A program made the position numbers and the translations under genes. From Defluviitalea phaphyphila (GTDB lineage Bacteria; Bacillota; Clostridia; Lachnospirales; Defluviitaleaceae): a DNA stretch of 32,063 nt. Below, piece after piece: positions 1 through 7,991 of this stretch (position 1 is its first letter; every line of letters begins with the position of its first letter). The stretch is taken from contig NZ_JWID01000019.1 in the NCBI RefSeq assembly GCF_001466305.1, positions 1 through 32,063 on the forward strand, written 5' to 3'. The notes below the pieces were generated by a model. That model searched no databases, was not told where the DNA came from, and worked only from the letters and a program-made list of their open reading frames with translations.

Positions 1-68
1 ATGGATTTTGGAAATATCTTTGTAAAGATAGGATAACATAAAATGCTGGAGCTTTTTATTTGTAATTT

Positions 69-875
69 TTAACTAGCACAACGAGTTATATTATTTATTA
101 TAAATTCTTTACAGTCAAATTTTTTTATCATCATATCTTTAACTATTAAAGCTTCTTCTAAACAATCTCCATGACTTATTCCAATTATTTGATGTTTAAG
201 ATTAATTCCTCTTTCTTGTGCCATTTCTACTAATTGTTTTAAAGCTTTTTTTCTCCCTCTAACTTTTTCTATTGGAACCAATCTACCATCTTCAACATCT
301 AAAATTGGCTTAATGTTTAAAACTCCTCCAATAAAAGCAGAAGTTTTACTTACTCTTCCTCCTCTATATAAATATTCTAAATTATCCACTGTAAAAATAT
401 GCTCTGTATGTTCTGAATAAAATTTAATAGCTTCAACTATTTCTTTTCTAGACTTCCCTTGTTCTAACATAAGAGCTGCTCTATAAACCACTAATCCAAA
501 TCCTAAAGAAGCACATTTTGTATCTATAATATCTAATTTGAAATTAGGATATTCTTCTAAAACTTCCTCTTTTGCAATTATTGAAGCTTGATATGTCCCA
601 GATAATCCAGAAGAAAAAGCAATATATATACACTCTTCATCATTTTTTGCGTACTCTATAAAAACCTTTTTAAAAGTTTCTGGTGTAATTTGTGCTGTTT
701 TATAAATTTTACCATTTCTCATGTCTTTATATAAAGTATCTGCTTTTAATGTTTCTCCATCTAAAAATTCCTTCCCATTTAAAAAAACATAAATAGGAAT
801 AACCCTTATATTATATTTATCAATAATTTCTCTAGGCAAATCAGCAGCACTATCTGTTATAATTTTAATAGACAT
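69..875 (-). CDS. degV: DegV family fatty-acid-binding protein, C-terminus shortened
   Basis: DegV/FakB-like cytoplasmic protein; the family binds a single fatty acid, and FakB members present it to the kinase FakA. The N-terminus ITDSAADLP, the TAQITPETF segment, SSGLSGTYQ and the YRGGRVSKT loop are typical DegV signatures. The start at 875 is preceded by TAGGAGATGATAAA, a good ribosome binding site. The gene lies 23 bases downstream of the flavoprotein gene on the same strand and is probably cotranscribed with it. Odd point: the family normally ends in an IGxVIGxHTGPG-like tail of about 15 residues that closes the lipid pocket. Here the protein stops at 268 residues with INNITRCAS, and I found no recoverable tail in any frame of the 68 bases beyond the stop. 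Family assignment is firm; intactness is doubtful, and no fakA-like gene is present here. Confidence 0.9.
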   Translation of the reverse strand: MSIKIITDSAADLPREIIDKYNIRVIPIYVFLNGKEFLDGETLKADTLYKDMRNGKIYKTAQITPETFKKVFIEYAKNDEECIYIAFSSGLSGTYQASIIAKEEVLEEYPNFKLDIIDTKCASLGFGLVVYRAALMLEQGKSRKEIVEAIKFYSEHTEHIFTVDNLEYLYRGGRVSKTSAFIGGVLNIKPILDVEDGRLVPIEKVRGRKKALKQLVEMAQERGINLKHQIIGISHGDCLEEALIVKDMMIKKFDCKEFIINNITRCAS

Positions 876-898
876 TTTATCATCTCCTAATAATTTAT

Positions 899-2125
899 TT
901 ATATTTGTGTTTTTATGTGTTGTCCAGCTACTGCTGCACTTGAAAAAGCTGCTTGAATATTATATCCTCCTGTATCTCCATCAATGTCTAATACTTCTCC
1001 AATAAAATACAATCCTTTAATTTTTTTAGATTCCATAGTTTTAGGATTTATTTCTTTTAAAGAAACTCCTCCTTTTGTTACCATGGCAATATTAAAATCT
1101 CCTAACCTTTCTACTTCCATAGGAAAAGCAGTTAGTAATTCTATTATTTTATTTCTCAATTTTTTCCCTACATTAGCACATTGTAATTCATTAGAACTAT
1201 TTGACATTTCCCATAGTTTTTCTGACAAACGTTTTGGAATATTAAATGTTCTAAACAAAGATTTTAAAGTTTTTCTCTTATTTATTTCTAATTTTTCGAT
1301 AAAAAAATTTCTAAAATCTTCTTCATTAAAATTTTTAATAAAATTAATTTTTATTATGTCTTCTTTTCTTATATATCTTGAATTATTTAATATAGCAGGA
1401 CCAGACAATCCTTTATGGGTAAATAATATATCTCCGTGAAAAGATAAAATCTTTTTTTCATTTCTCCATATAGATATATTAGTATCTTTTAAAGATATTC
1501 CTGCCAAATTACTAAAAGGATAATTTTTTATATATAAGGGAGTAAGAGCAGGAGATACATTTTCCACTTTATGTCCTAATTTTTTAGCAAAAATAAATCC
1601 ATCTCCTTCTGAACCCGTTTTAGGATATGACTTTCCTCCCGTTGCAATGATAAGATATTTAGAAAAATATATATTATTATTAGTTATTATTTTAAAAAGT
1701 TCATTTTTATGTTCTATAGATATTACTTTATTATGATAGTATATATTAATCCCTAATTTTTTGCACTTATTTAATAAAACATTTAATACATCATAAGCCT
1801 TTTTAGTATGTGGATATATTTTCCCTTCTTCATTAACTATATAATTTAATCCTTCTTCTTTCAAAAATTTTAAAATATCTTCATTGGTAAACTTTGAAAG
1901 AGCATATCTTATAAATTTACCATTATTCCCATAATGACTAAAAAATTCTCTTATATCTCCATTATGAGTGATATTACATTGTCCTCCTCCAGAAATTAAT
2001 AATTTTTTCCCTGCCTGCTCATTTTTTTCTAAAATTAAAACTTTCTCATTACTTTTTTTGCATGAAATTCCTGCAAAAAGTCCTGAAGGTCCAGCTCCAA
2101 TAATAATTACATCATATAAATTCAT
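899..2125 (-). CDS. HI0933/YhiN-family FAD-dependent oxidoreductase (BaiN-like), copy 1
   Basis: Predicted cytoplasmic flavoprotein of about 408 residues, normal for the family. The N-terminal dinucleotide-binding fold has GAGPSG at residues 10-15, followed by the family hallmark ISGGGQCNITH; an ATGGKSYPKTGS motif lies mid-protein, and the C-terminal FAD contact is GGYNIQAAFSSAAVAG. A longer open frame begins at 2158, but the ATG at 2125 is preferred because GGAGGG lies just upstream of it. The gene precedes degV by 23 bases and has its own promoter at 2154-2181. A second, clearly divergent family member sits at 5948-7192. Some relatives (BaiN) are linked to bile-acid dehydroxylation, but most family members have no proven substrate and nothing here points to bile acids. 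Family is sure, substrate unknown. Confidence 0.9.
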   Translation of the reverse strand: MNLYDVIIIGAGPSGLFAGISCKKSNEKVLILEKNEQAGKKLLISGGGQCNITHNGDIREFFSHYGNNGKFIRYALSKFTNEDILKFLKEEGLNYIVNEEGKIYPHTKKAYDVLNVLLNKCKKLGINIYYHNKVISIEHKNELFKIITNNNIYFSKYLIIATGGKSYPKTGSEGDGFIFAKKLGHKVENVSPALTPLYIKNYPFSNLAGISLKDTNISIWRNEKKILSFHGDILFTHKGLSGPAILNNSRYIRKEDIIKINFIKNFNEEDFRNFFIEKLEINKRKTLKSLFRTFNIPKRLSEKLWEMSNSSNELQCANVGKKLRNKIIELLTAFPMEVERLGDFNIAMVTKGGVSLKEINPKTMESKKIKGLYFIGEVLDIDGDTGGYNIQAAFSSAAVAGQHIKTQI

Positions 2126-2153
2126 ATAGCCCTCCACAAAGTTTACTTTATAT

Positions 2154-2181
2154 ATCATATCATTGTATTAAATAATATCAA
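2154..2181 (-). promoter_or_regulatory. Promoter of the flavoprotein-degV operon
   Basis: On the minus strand TTGATA (2176-2181) and TATGAT (2154-2159) are separated by 16 bases, and TGA immediately before the -10 makes it an extended -10 element. It lies about 30 bases upstream of the ATG at 2125. Predicted from sequence only. Confidence 0.5.
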
Positions 2182-2330
2182 ATATTTTTATTATATTCAA
2201 TTCTTAAAATTACATGTCACAATCATAATTTTTGAATAAATTTTATTAATAGATAAATATTACATAAATTGAATAATATACAATAAATATTTATTAAATT
2301 TTGTAAAAAAATAATACTGGAGGTGTAATT

Positions 2331-2945
2331 ATGAAACGAAAATTATTTATTATTTTTACTTTATTTATTTTATTTTCAGTGCCAATTTTTGCTGAGTCTA
2401 CCACATACACTGTACAACCAGGCGATAGTATGTGGAAAATTGCTGTAAAATATCAAATAGGACTTAGCGAAATTATAGCAGCAAATCCTCAAATTGAAAA
2501 TCCTGCTTTAATTTATCCAAATCAAAAAATCACTATTCCTAACATCGATGATGTTAAGGCTTTAGAAGCTGAAGTTATTAAATTAGTGAATGCTGAAAGA
2601 ACTAAAGCGGGATTATCTCCTCTTACTACTAATTGGGAATTATCTAGAGTAGCTAGAATGAAATCTCAAGATATGATTGATAATAATTATTTTTCCCACC
2701 AATCTCCAACTTACGGCTCTCCTTTCAACATGATGGAGAACTTTGGTATAAAATATACTTCTGCAGGGGAAAATATCGCAAAAGGTCAACAAACTCCAGA
2801 AGATGTTATGAATGCATGGATGAACTCTTCTGGTCATAGAAGTAATATTCTAAGTTCTTCTTATAGCCAAATTGGTGTTGGATTAGCTACAGATAAGAAT
2901 GGAGTAAAATATTGGACACAAATGTTTATACGTCCTATGAAATAA
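2331..2945 (+). CDS. Secreted LysM-CAP domain protein (YkwD-like)
   Basis: Exported cell-wall-associated protein of 204 residues. Residues 1-21 are a signal peptide (MKRK, a hydrophobic stretch, then IFA). Residues 26-70 form one LysM peptidoglycan-binding domain (YTVQPGDSMWKIA ... IYPNQKITIP). Residues 80-204 form a CAP/SCP domain with the conserved H123 (NYFSHQSP), E147 (AGENIA) and H169 (SSGHRSNIL), as in Bacillus YkwD and spore-coat-associated SafA/CAP proteins. The start is supported by TGGAGGTG upstream of ATG. It is transcribed alone and ends directly in a strong terminator. The biochemical role of bacterial CAP domains is unsettled; attachment to peptidoglycan is the safe inference. 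A spore or envelope role is possible but not shown. Confidence 0.92.
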   Translation: MKRKLFIIFTLFILFSVPIFAESTTYTVQPGDSMWKIAVKYQIGLSEIIAANPQIENPALIYPNQKITIPNIDDVKALEAEVIKLVNAERTKAGLSPLTTNWELSRVARMKSQDMIDNNYFSHQSPTYGSPFNMMENFGIKYTSAGENIAKGQQTPEDVMNAWMNSSGHRSNILSSSYSQIGVGLATDKNGVKYWTQMFIRPMK

Positions 2946-2972
2946 AAAAACGCCGAAATTTCGGCGTTTTTT
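2945..2972. terminator. Bidirectional terminator shared by convergent genes
   Basis: A perfect inverted repeat runs from A6-CGCCGAAA to TTTCGGCG-T6, centred at 2958/2959, so it works on both strands. It fills the whole space between the stop codon of the LysM-CAP gene (2943-2945) and the stop of the DUF1292 gene (2971-2973), overlapping both. Confidence 0.93.
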
Positions 2973-3312
2973 ATTCTTCTTCATCAAAGCCTTCTTCATC
3001 AATAGATTCTATTGCTTCTGAAAAGGCATCCATAAAAGCCTCTGAAACTTTATCAAATTCTTCATCATCTTCAATATTTAAAATTTCTAATCCATTTTCA
3101 TCTTCCTTATATTCATAAAGTAAAACTTGGTCTTCTCCTTCTGGAAGAAGTGCAATATAATCCTTATTATCTACCTCAAAGGTTCCAATTATATCACATT
3201 TTAATTCAGTATCATCCTCTAAAGTTAAGTAAATCACTTCTTCGTGTTCATGGTCATGACCACAGCATTCTTCTCCTTTGTGATTATTACACCCACAATT
3301 ATTTTCTGTCAT
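2971..3312 (-). CDS. DUF1292 (YrzB-like) protein with Cys/His-rich N-terminus
   Basis: Small acidic cytoplasmic protein of 113 residues. Residues about 26-90 match the DUF1292/YrzB pattern (ITLED... type start, then DIIGTFEVDNKDYIALLPE, LYEYKEDENG, LEILNIEDDEEFDKV). The C-terminus is almost entirely Asp/Glu. Unusual is the first 25 residues: five cysteines and several histidines (CGCNNH, CCGHDHEHE), which could bind a metal such as zinc or nickel; this is inference. The start has AAAGGAGAATG upstream. The family function is unknown. In many Firmicutes DUF1292 genes sit beside ruvX and alaS-type genes; here the gene stands alone with its own promoter, facing the LysM-CAP gene. Confidence 0.85.
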   Translation of the reverse strand: MTENNCGCNNHKGEECCGHDHEHEEVIYLTLEDDTELKCDIIGTFEVDNKDYIALLPEGEDQVLLYEYKEDENGLEILNIEDDEEFDKVSEAFMDAFSEAIESIDEEGFDEEE

Positions 3313-3357
3313 ATCATCATTCTCCTTTATTTTTTAATGAGCTTTTCACTCATAATT

Positions 3358-3384
3358 ATTATAACATGATTTTATATATTTCAA
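3358..3384 (-). promoter_or_regulatory. Promoter of the DUF1292 gene
   Basis: On the minus strand there is a perfect TATAAT (3358-3363) preceded by TGT, an extended -10, and TTGAAA at 3379-3384. The 15-base spacing is short, so the extended -10 probably carries most of the strength. It lies 45 bases from the ATG. Confidence 0.45.
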
Positions 3385-3471
3385 ACCTAATTTATTTATT
3401 TTTTAATGTTTATTTTATTAAGAAATTGATGTAAACTATTATTTAAATAAATAAATGAAAGAAGGGATTAA

Positions 3472-4275
3472 ATGTATTATGCTGACTATCATGTACATAC
3501 CTCATTTTCTTCTGACTGTAGCGAAAAAATGGAAAATCAAATAAAAACTGCAATAAAATTAGGATTAAAAGAAATAGCTCTTACAGATCATGTAGATTAT
3601 GATTATCCTGATACAAACTTTCCTTTTATGATTAATTATGATGAATATATGAAAGAATTTAATAAATTAAAAGAAAAATATAAAAATAAAATTAATATTA
3701 TTTTAGGAGTAGAAATTGGATTTCAACCTCATATTGTAAATCAAATTGAAAATTTTCTTATAAAATATCCTTTTGATTTTGTAATTTGTTCTATGCATGT
3801 CTGTGACAAATTAGATTTATACAATGGAGATTTTTTTAAAGGAAAAGAGCAAAAAAATGCATATCTTAGATATTTTGAATGTGTATTAAACAATGTAAAT
3901 AATTTTTTAAATTATGATGTATATGGACATATAGATTATATCAATAGATACGGAAATTATAATAACAAAATCCTATCTTATGAAGATTATAAAGATATTA
4001 TTGATGCTATCCTTAATGCAATTATTAAATCTGATAAAGGCATTGAAATTAATACTTCAGGATATAGATATGGCCTTGGACATACTAATCCACAATTACC
4101 AATCTTAAAAAGATATAAAGAATTAGGAGGCAAAATAATAACTATAGGTTCAGATTCTCATCGTTCACAGGATGTTTGTGCTTATTTTGATAAGGCTTAT
4201 TCTATTTTAAAAGAAGCTGGTTTTTCTGAAATAACAGTTTTTAAAAATCGAAAACCTTCTTTTATAAAAATATAG
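3472..4275 (+). CDS. hisK: PHP-domain histidinol-phosphatase family protein (HisK type)
   Basis: Metal-dependent phosphoesterase of 267 residues with the complete PHP metal-site series: H7 and H9 (YHVHTSFSSD), D39-H40 (LTDHVDYD), E81 (GVEIGFQ), H109 (CSMHVCD), H153 (YGHIDY) and D228/H230 (GSDSH). These fit HisK/HisJ-type histidinol-phosphatase, the second-last step of histidine synthesis, in length and in motifs such as EINTSG. The start is supported by GAAGAAGGGA upstream of ATG. No other his gene is in the window and the gene is monocistronic, so a different phosphoesterase substrate is possible. Family call is firm; the exact substrate is inferred. Confidence 0.85.
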   Translation: MYYADYHVHTSFSSDCSEKMENQIKTAIKLGLKEIALTDHVDYDYPDTNFPFMINYDEYMKEFNKLKEKYKNKINIILGVEIGFQPHIVNQIENFLIKYPFDFVICSMHVCDKLDLYNGDFFKGKEQKNAYLRYFECVLNNVNNFLNYDVYGHIDYINRYGNYNNKILSYEDYKDIIDAILNAIIKSDKGIEINTSGYRYGLGHTNPQLPILKRYKELGGKIITIGSDSHRSQDVCAYFDKAYSILKEAGFSEITVFKNRKPSFIKI

Positions 4276-4319
4276 AAATCTTTATTTGATAATTTTTTAC
4301 AAATATATTTATAATAAAA

Positions 4320-5923
4320 TTATTCTTTTATTTTCTTAATAAAAGGTGCATATTTAGATGCTATCATTTCAGCTCCCTTTATTCCATCTACAGCTGCAGA
4401 CACAATTCCTCCTGCATATCCAGCTCCTTCTCCTATAGGATAAATTCCAGAAATATTACTTTCATAATTTTCATTTCTTTTTATCCTAATAGGAGAAGAA
4501 CTTCTTGTTTCAACTCCCGTCATAACTGCATCGGACATGGCAAAACCTTTTAATTTTTTATCAAAAGCTGGTATAGCTTCTTTTAAAGTATCAATTACAA
4601 AATCGGGAAGACATTCTTTTAAATCCGTTAATGTTATTCCTGGCAAATAAGTAGGTTTTACTTTTCCTAACTTTTTAGAAGGTTTGTCATTTAAAAAATC
4701 TTTTACAAGTTGTGCAGGAGCATGATAATTATATCCGCCAATTTCGAAAGCTTTCTTTTCCCATTTTCTTTGAAATTCCACTCCTGCAAGAGGATGATCA
4801 CTTTCAAAATCTTCTGGGTAAATTCCTACTAATAATGCACTATTGGCATTTTCTTTATCTCTTTTATATTCACTCATTCCATTAGTTACTAGATACCCTT
4901 CTTCTGATGCAGCTCCAACTACTACTCCTCCTGGACACATACAAAAAGTATATGCCGATCTCCCATTAGAACAATGATAAGAAAGTTTATAATCTGCAGC
5001 TCCTAATCTTTTATTTCCTGCATATTCTCCATATTGAACTTTATCTATCATTTTTTGAGGATGTTCTATTCTAACTCCAATAGAAAAAGGCTTTTGATGA
5101 ATTTCTATATTTTTTTATATAACATTTCAAAAGTATCCCTTGCACTATGTCCTAAAGCCAATACAACTACTTCACTTTCTATAAAATCTGTATTGTTAAT
5201 AATTACTCCCTTTACTTTATTATCTTCTATAATAAGGTCTGTTACTTGACTTTCAAAACAAAACTTTCCTCCTAAAGAAATAATCTTTTTTCTTATATTA
5301 ACAACTACTTTTTTTAAAATATCAGTTCCCACATGAGGTTTATTTTTATATATAATTTCTTTTGGTGCTCCAGCTTCTATAAACTCTTCTAACACTTTTC
5401 TACATCTAATATTTTTTATTTGCGTAGTCAATTTCCCATCTGAAAAAGTTCCTGCTCCTCCTTCTCCAAATTGAACATTTGAATTAGCAAGTAATTTTTT
5501 CTCTTTCCAAAATCTTTCTACATCTTTAGTTCGTTCTTCTACATTTTTACCCCTTTCAAATATTATAGGATTATATCCCATCTCAGCTAATATTAGTCCT
5601 GCAAATAATCCTGCTGGTCCACTTCCTACAATAATAGGAGGATTTTTAAGCTTCTTTTCCCCAGTATTAACATATTTATATTTTAAATCTGGAGCTAATG
5701 TTACTTTTTTATTATTTTTCTTTAAAACTTTTTCTTCATTTTTCACTTCTATATCTAAAGTGTATACAAAATACAATTTCTTTCTTCTTGCATCAATTGA
5801 TTGTTTATATATTTTATATGAAATTAAATCTTTATTATCTATGTTAAGAGTTTTTAGTATAGCTTTTTTTATTTCATCTTCTTTATGATTAATTGACAAT
5901 TTAATCTGTGATAATCTAAGCAT
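4320..5923 (-). pseudogene. FAD-dependent dehydrogenase (COG2509 type), split by a -1 frameshift
   Basis: Two reading frames encode the two halves of one flavoprotein of about 534 residues. The 5' half (5923 down to 5105, 272 codons) has the N-terminal domain, the FAD-binding loop VGSGPAGLFAGL at about residues 97-108, FGEGGAGTFSDGKL and VLALGHSARDTFEMLY. The 3' half is in the next frame and runs from the codon AAT near 5110 to 4320; it begins NIEIHQKPFSIGVRIEHPQ and continues with the family motifs FCMCPGG and IGEGAGYAGGI. The frames join exactly at a run of seven A (plus-strand T at 5110-5116), just before a TAG stop at 5105-5107; one more A, or a -1 slip there, restores a full protein. It may be a true mutation, a homopolymer sequencing error, or polymerase/ribosome slippage. 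Substrate unknown. It sits 24 bases downstream of the flavoprotein at 5948-7192. Confidence 0.85.
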
Positions 5924-5947
5924 AAAAATTCCCTTTCTTCATACATA

Positions 5948-7192
5948 TTATTTCTTTTTAGCAGCACTTTCTCCAGCTATATATCCGGAAGACCATGCCC
6001 ATTGAAGATTAAATCCTCCACAATCTCCATCTACATCTAAAACCTCGCCACTAAAATATAATCCTGACACTAACTTTGATTCCATGGTATTAGGATCAAT
6101 ATCCTTAACATCTATTCCTCCTGCTGTTACTTGCGATTGCATCCAAGATTGAGTTCCTTTAACAGGAATTCTCCAATTTTTTAATATCTTAATTATATTT
6201 TTTCTTTCTGTTATATTTACATTACAACAAGATTTATTCAAGTCTTTAATTCCTGCTTCCTTTAAAATAACTGGTATAAGTCTTTTATTAATAAATCCTA
6301 CAAAACTAAATTCAACTGATTTTTTAGGATAATTAAAAAATCTAGTTAAAATTATATCATCAATTTGTTTTTCTGAAAAATTGGGAAATAAATCAATACA
6401 AATAAAAGGGGTTGATTTTTTATTATTCAACAATTCTCCTGCTTTTCTACTAAGTTGTAAAACAGGAGGTCCAGATACTCCATAATCAGTAAAAAGAATC
6501 TCTCCAAATTCAGTTTGAATAGGTTTATTCCCATCAAATATTGATATTTTCCCATTAAATTTAACTCCTTTAAGCCTTTTTAAAAACCAAGCTTCTAGCA
6601 CAAGCTGCACTAAAGCAGGAAAAGGAGTAATTAATTTATGCCCTAAAGGTGTAACTAATCCATATCCACTTCCATTAGATCCTAAATTAGGAGAGGATTT
6701 TCCTCCCGTAGCCACTATAACCCTATCTCCAGAAAATTTTCTCCCATCTTTTAAATATAAAATAAATTTATTGTTTTTATTTACTATTTTTGTAACTTCT
6801 GCTTCGCAAATTTCTTTTATTCCTAATCTTTGTATTTCATATCTGAGAACATCTAATACACTAGAAGCTTGGTCTGACATAGGAAACACTTTTCCTCCAT
6901 CTTCTATTTTATAAGAAATTCCTAATCGCTCAAAAAAATCTAAAGTTTGATTTACATTAAAACGATTTAAAGCTCCCATAACAAATTTAGGATAGGAACT
7001 ATGAAATCTTTTGGTTTCCATATTTATATTCGTTAAATTACATCTTCCATTTCCTGTAGCTAAAATTTTTTTACCTACTCTATTCATTTTTTCTAATATA
7101 ACCACTTCTGCTCCTTTTTTTTTAGCTGATATAGCCGCTATAAGCCCTGAAGCCCCTCCACCAATAATTAAAACTTTATTTATTTTTTTCAT
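5948..7192 (-). CDS. HI0933/YhiN-family FAD-dependent oxidoreductase, copy 2
   Basis: Flavoprotein of 414 residues: GGGASG at residues 11-16, the hallmark LATGNGRCNLTN near residues 43-54, VATGGKSSPNLGSNGSGYG mid-protein, and the C-terminal signature VLDVDGDCGGFNLQWAWSSGYIAG. It belongs to the same family as the gene at 899-2125 but is quite different from it (GNGRCNLTN versus GGGQCNITH), so this is an old paralogy or separate acquisition rather than recent duplication. The start at 7192 follows AAAGGGGTATTTTA. It is the first gene of a two-gene unit with the split flavoprotein. Pairing of HI0933 and COG2509 flavoproteins suggests related redox roles; the substrate is not known. Confidence 0.9.
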   Translation of the reverse strand: MKKINKVLIIGGGASGLIAAISAKKKGAEVVILEKMNRVGKKILATGNGRCNLTNINMETKRFHSSYPKFVMGALNRFNVNQTLDFFERLGISYKIEDGGKVFPMSDQASSVLDVLRYEIQRLGIKEICEAEVTKIVNKNNKFILYLKDGRKFSGDRVIVATGGKSSPNLGSNGSGYGLVTPLGHKLITPFPALVQLVLEAWFLKRLKGVKFNGKISIFDGNKPIQTEFGEILFTDYGVSGPPVLQLSRKAGELLNNKKSTPFICIDLFPNFSEKQIDDIILTRFFNYPKKSVEFSFVGFINKRLIPVILKEAGIKDLNKSCCNVNITERKNIIKILKNWRIPVKGTQSWMQSQVTAGGIDVKDIDPNTMESKLVSGLYFSGEVLDVDGDCGGFNLQWAWSSGYIAGESAAKKK

Positions 7193-7258
7193 TAAAATAC
7201 CCCTTTATTCTTATATTAAATTTTCTAATTTATTATATATTACATTTTCTCATAAGAA

Positions 7259-7281
7259 AAGAAACGGTACTACCGTTTCTT
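7259..7281 (-). terminator. Terminator of the typA operon
   Basis: On the minus strand AAGAAACGG and CCGTTTCTT form a perfect 9-bp stem around TAGTA, followed by TTCTTATG, a modest T tract. The stop codon of the BofC-like gene (7280-7282) overlaps the first stem arm. Confidence 0.75.
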
Positions 7282-7909
7282 AACTGTTATAATCCTCTAA
7301 TATACGAATTAAAGCTTCTTCTCCATAAATATCTATTCCTTTTTTTAACTTATCTTGTTCTTCTTTTGGTAATGAAGAAATTGGAGTTTCTGTAATTTCT
7401 TTTAACTGCATTTCTTTAGAATGATTATAATAAAAAATAGCTAAATATCCATTATAAGTTCCTAACATATAATGATTAATAGCTGTTGCCGGTATATTTT
7501 TTTTCATTACTACTTCTTTATTCGAAAAAGATGTAATTTGCCAATCTGAATATTTTTTCTCTAATTCTTCTCTTGTTAAATCTATAAGAAAATAAGGAGG
7601 TTTAATTCTTTCTTCTACCACTTTTCCATTATCTTCATAATAATATTGATATATCATATCAGTAGATTCCGTTATTTTAGGAACTTCTGTCTTAGATACT
7701 GGGGTCTTTTCTGCTATTTTTTGTATGTCAATCTCTACTTCACTAATATTACTATCTCTTTTATTTATATAATCTTCTACACTTTTATTAGAATTAGGTT
7801 CCTTAAAAGATTTAGGAGAAATTAAATACATATAAAAACTATAGACGCCTAAAAAACTTATTATAAAAATAGCAGAAGATAATAACCATATTTTCTTTTT
7901 AATAAACAT
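7280..7909 (-). CDS. BofC-like C-terminal domain protein, membrane-anchored
   Basis: Protein of 209 residues with one N-terminal membrane segment (after FIKKKIW), a low-complexity linker, and a C-terminal domain resembling BofC (PF08955 type): GTYNGYLAIFYYN, then ITETPISSLPKEEQDKLKKG and EEALIRILEDYNS. In Bacillus, BofC acts in the intermembrane space of the forespore and restrains SpoIVB signalling to sigma-K processing; if the similarity holds, this protein faces outward from the membrane. A longer frame begins at 7927, but the ATG at 7909 is chosen because GGAGTG lies six to eight bases upstream of it. It is the last gene of the typA-flippase operon and ends in a terminator. The domain call is from remembered motif similarity; sporulation function is inference. 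Confidence 0.72.
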   Translation of the reverse strand: MFIKKKIWLLSSAIFIISFLGVYSFYMYLISPKSFKEPNSNKSVEDYINKRDSNISEVEIDIQKIAEKTPVSKTEVPKITESTDMIYQYYYEDNGKVVEERIKPPYFLIDLTREELEKKYSDWQITSFSNKEVVMKKNIPATAINHYMLGTYNGYLAIFYYNHSKEMQLKEITETPISSLPKEEQDKLKKGIDIYGEEALIRILEDYNS

Positions 7910-7991
7910 ACTTTTCACTCCAACCAATGATTTTTTATTTATTATTTGCCATTTTTTATAAATTTATACAAATCATTGTAGGAGTTTTTAT

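Noticed and set aside
1-68. Short frames at the left edge, such as MDFGNIFVKIG or a tail reading WILEISL
   Set aside because: They are too short to assign, and I could not link them to a transposase or any other family.
984-1439. Open frame of 151 codons on the plus strand
   Set aside because: It lies wholly antisense to the HI0933-family gene, whose motifs are clear; it has no ribosome binding site.
899-2125. BaiN-type bile-acid enzyme
   Set aside because: The similarity is only to the wider HI0933 family; no bai-operon neighbours are present.
2221-2330. Promoter of the LysM-CAP gene (TTGAAT with TATTAA 17 bases on)
   Set aside because: The -10 matches the consensus in only four of six places and several equally poor pairs exist in this AT-rich DNA.
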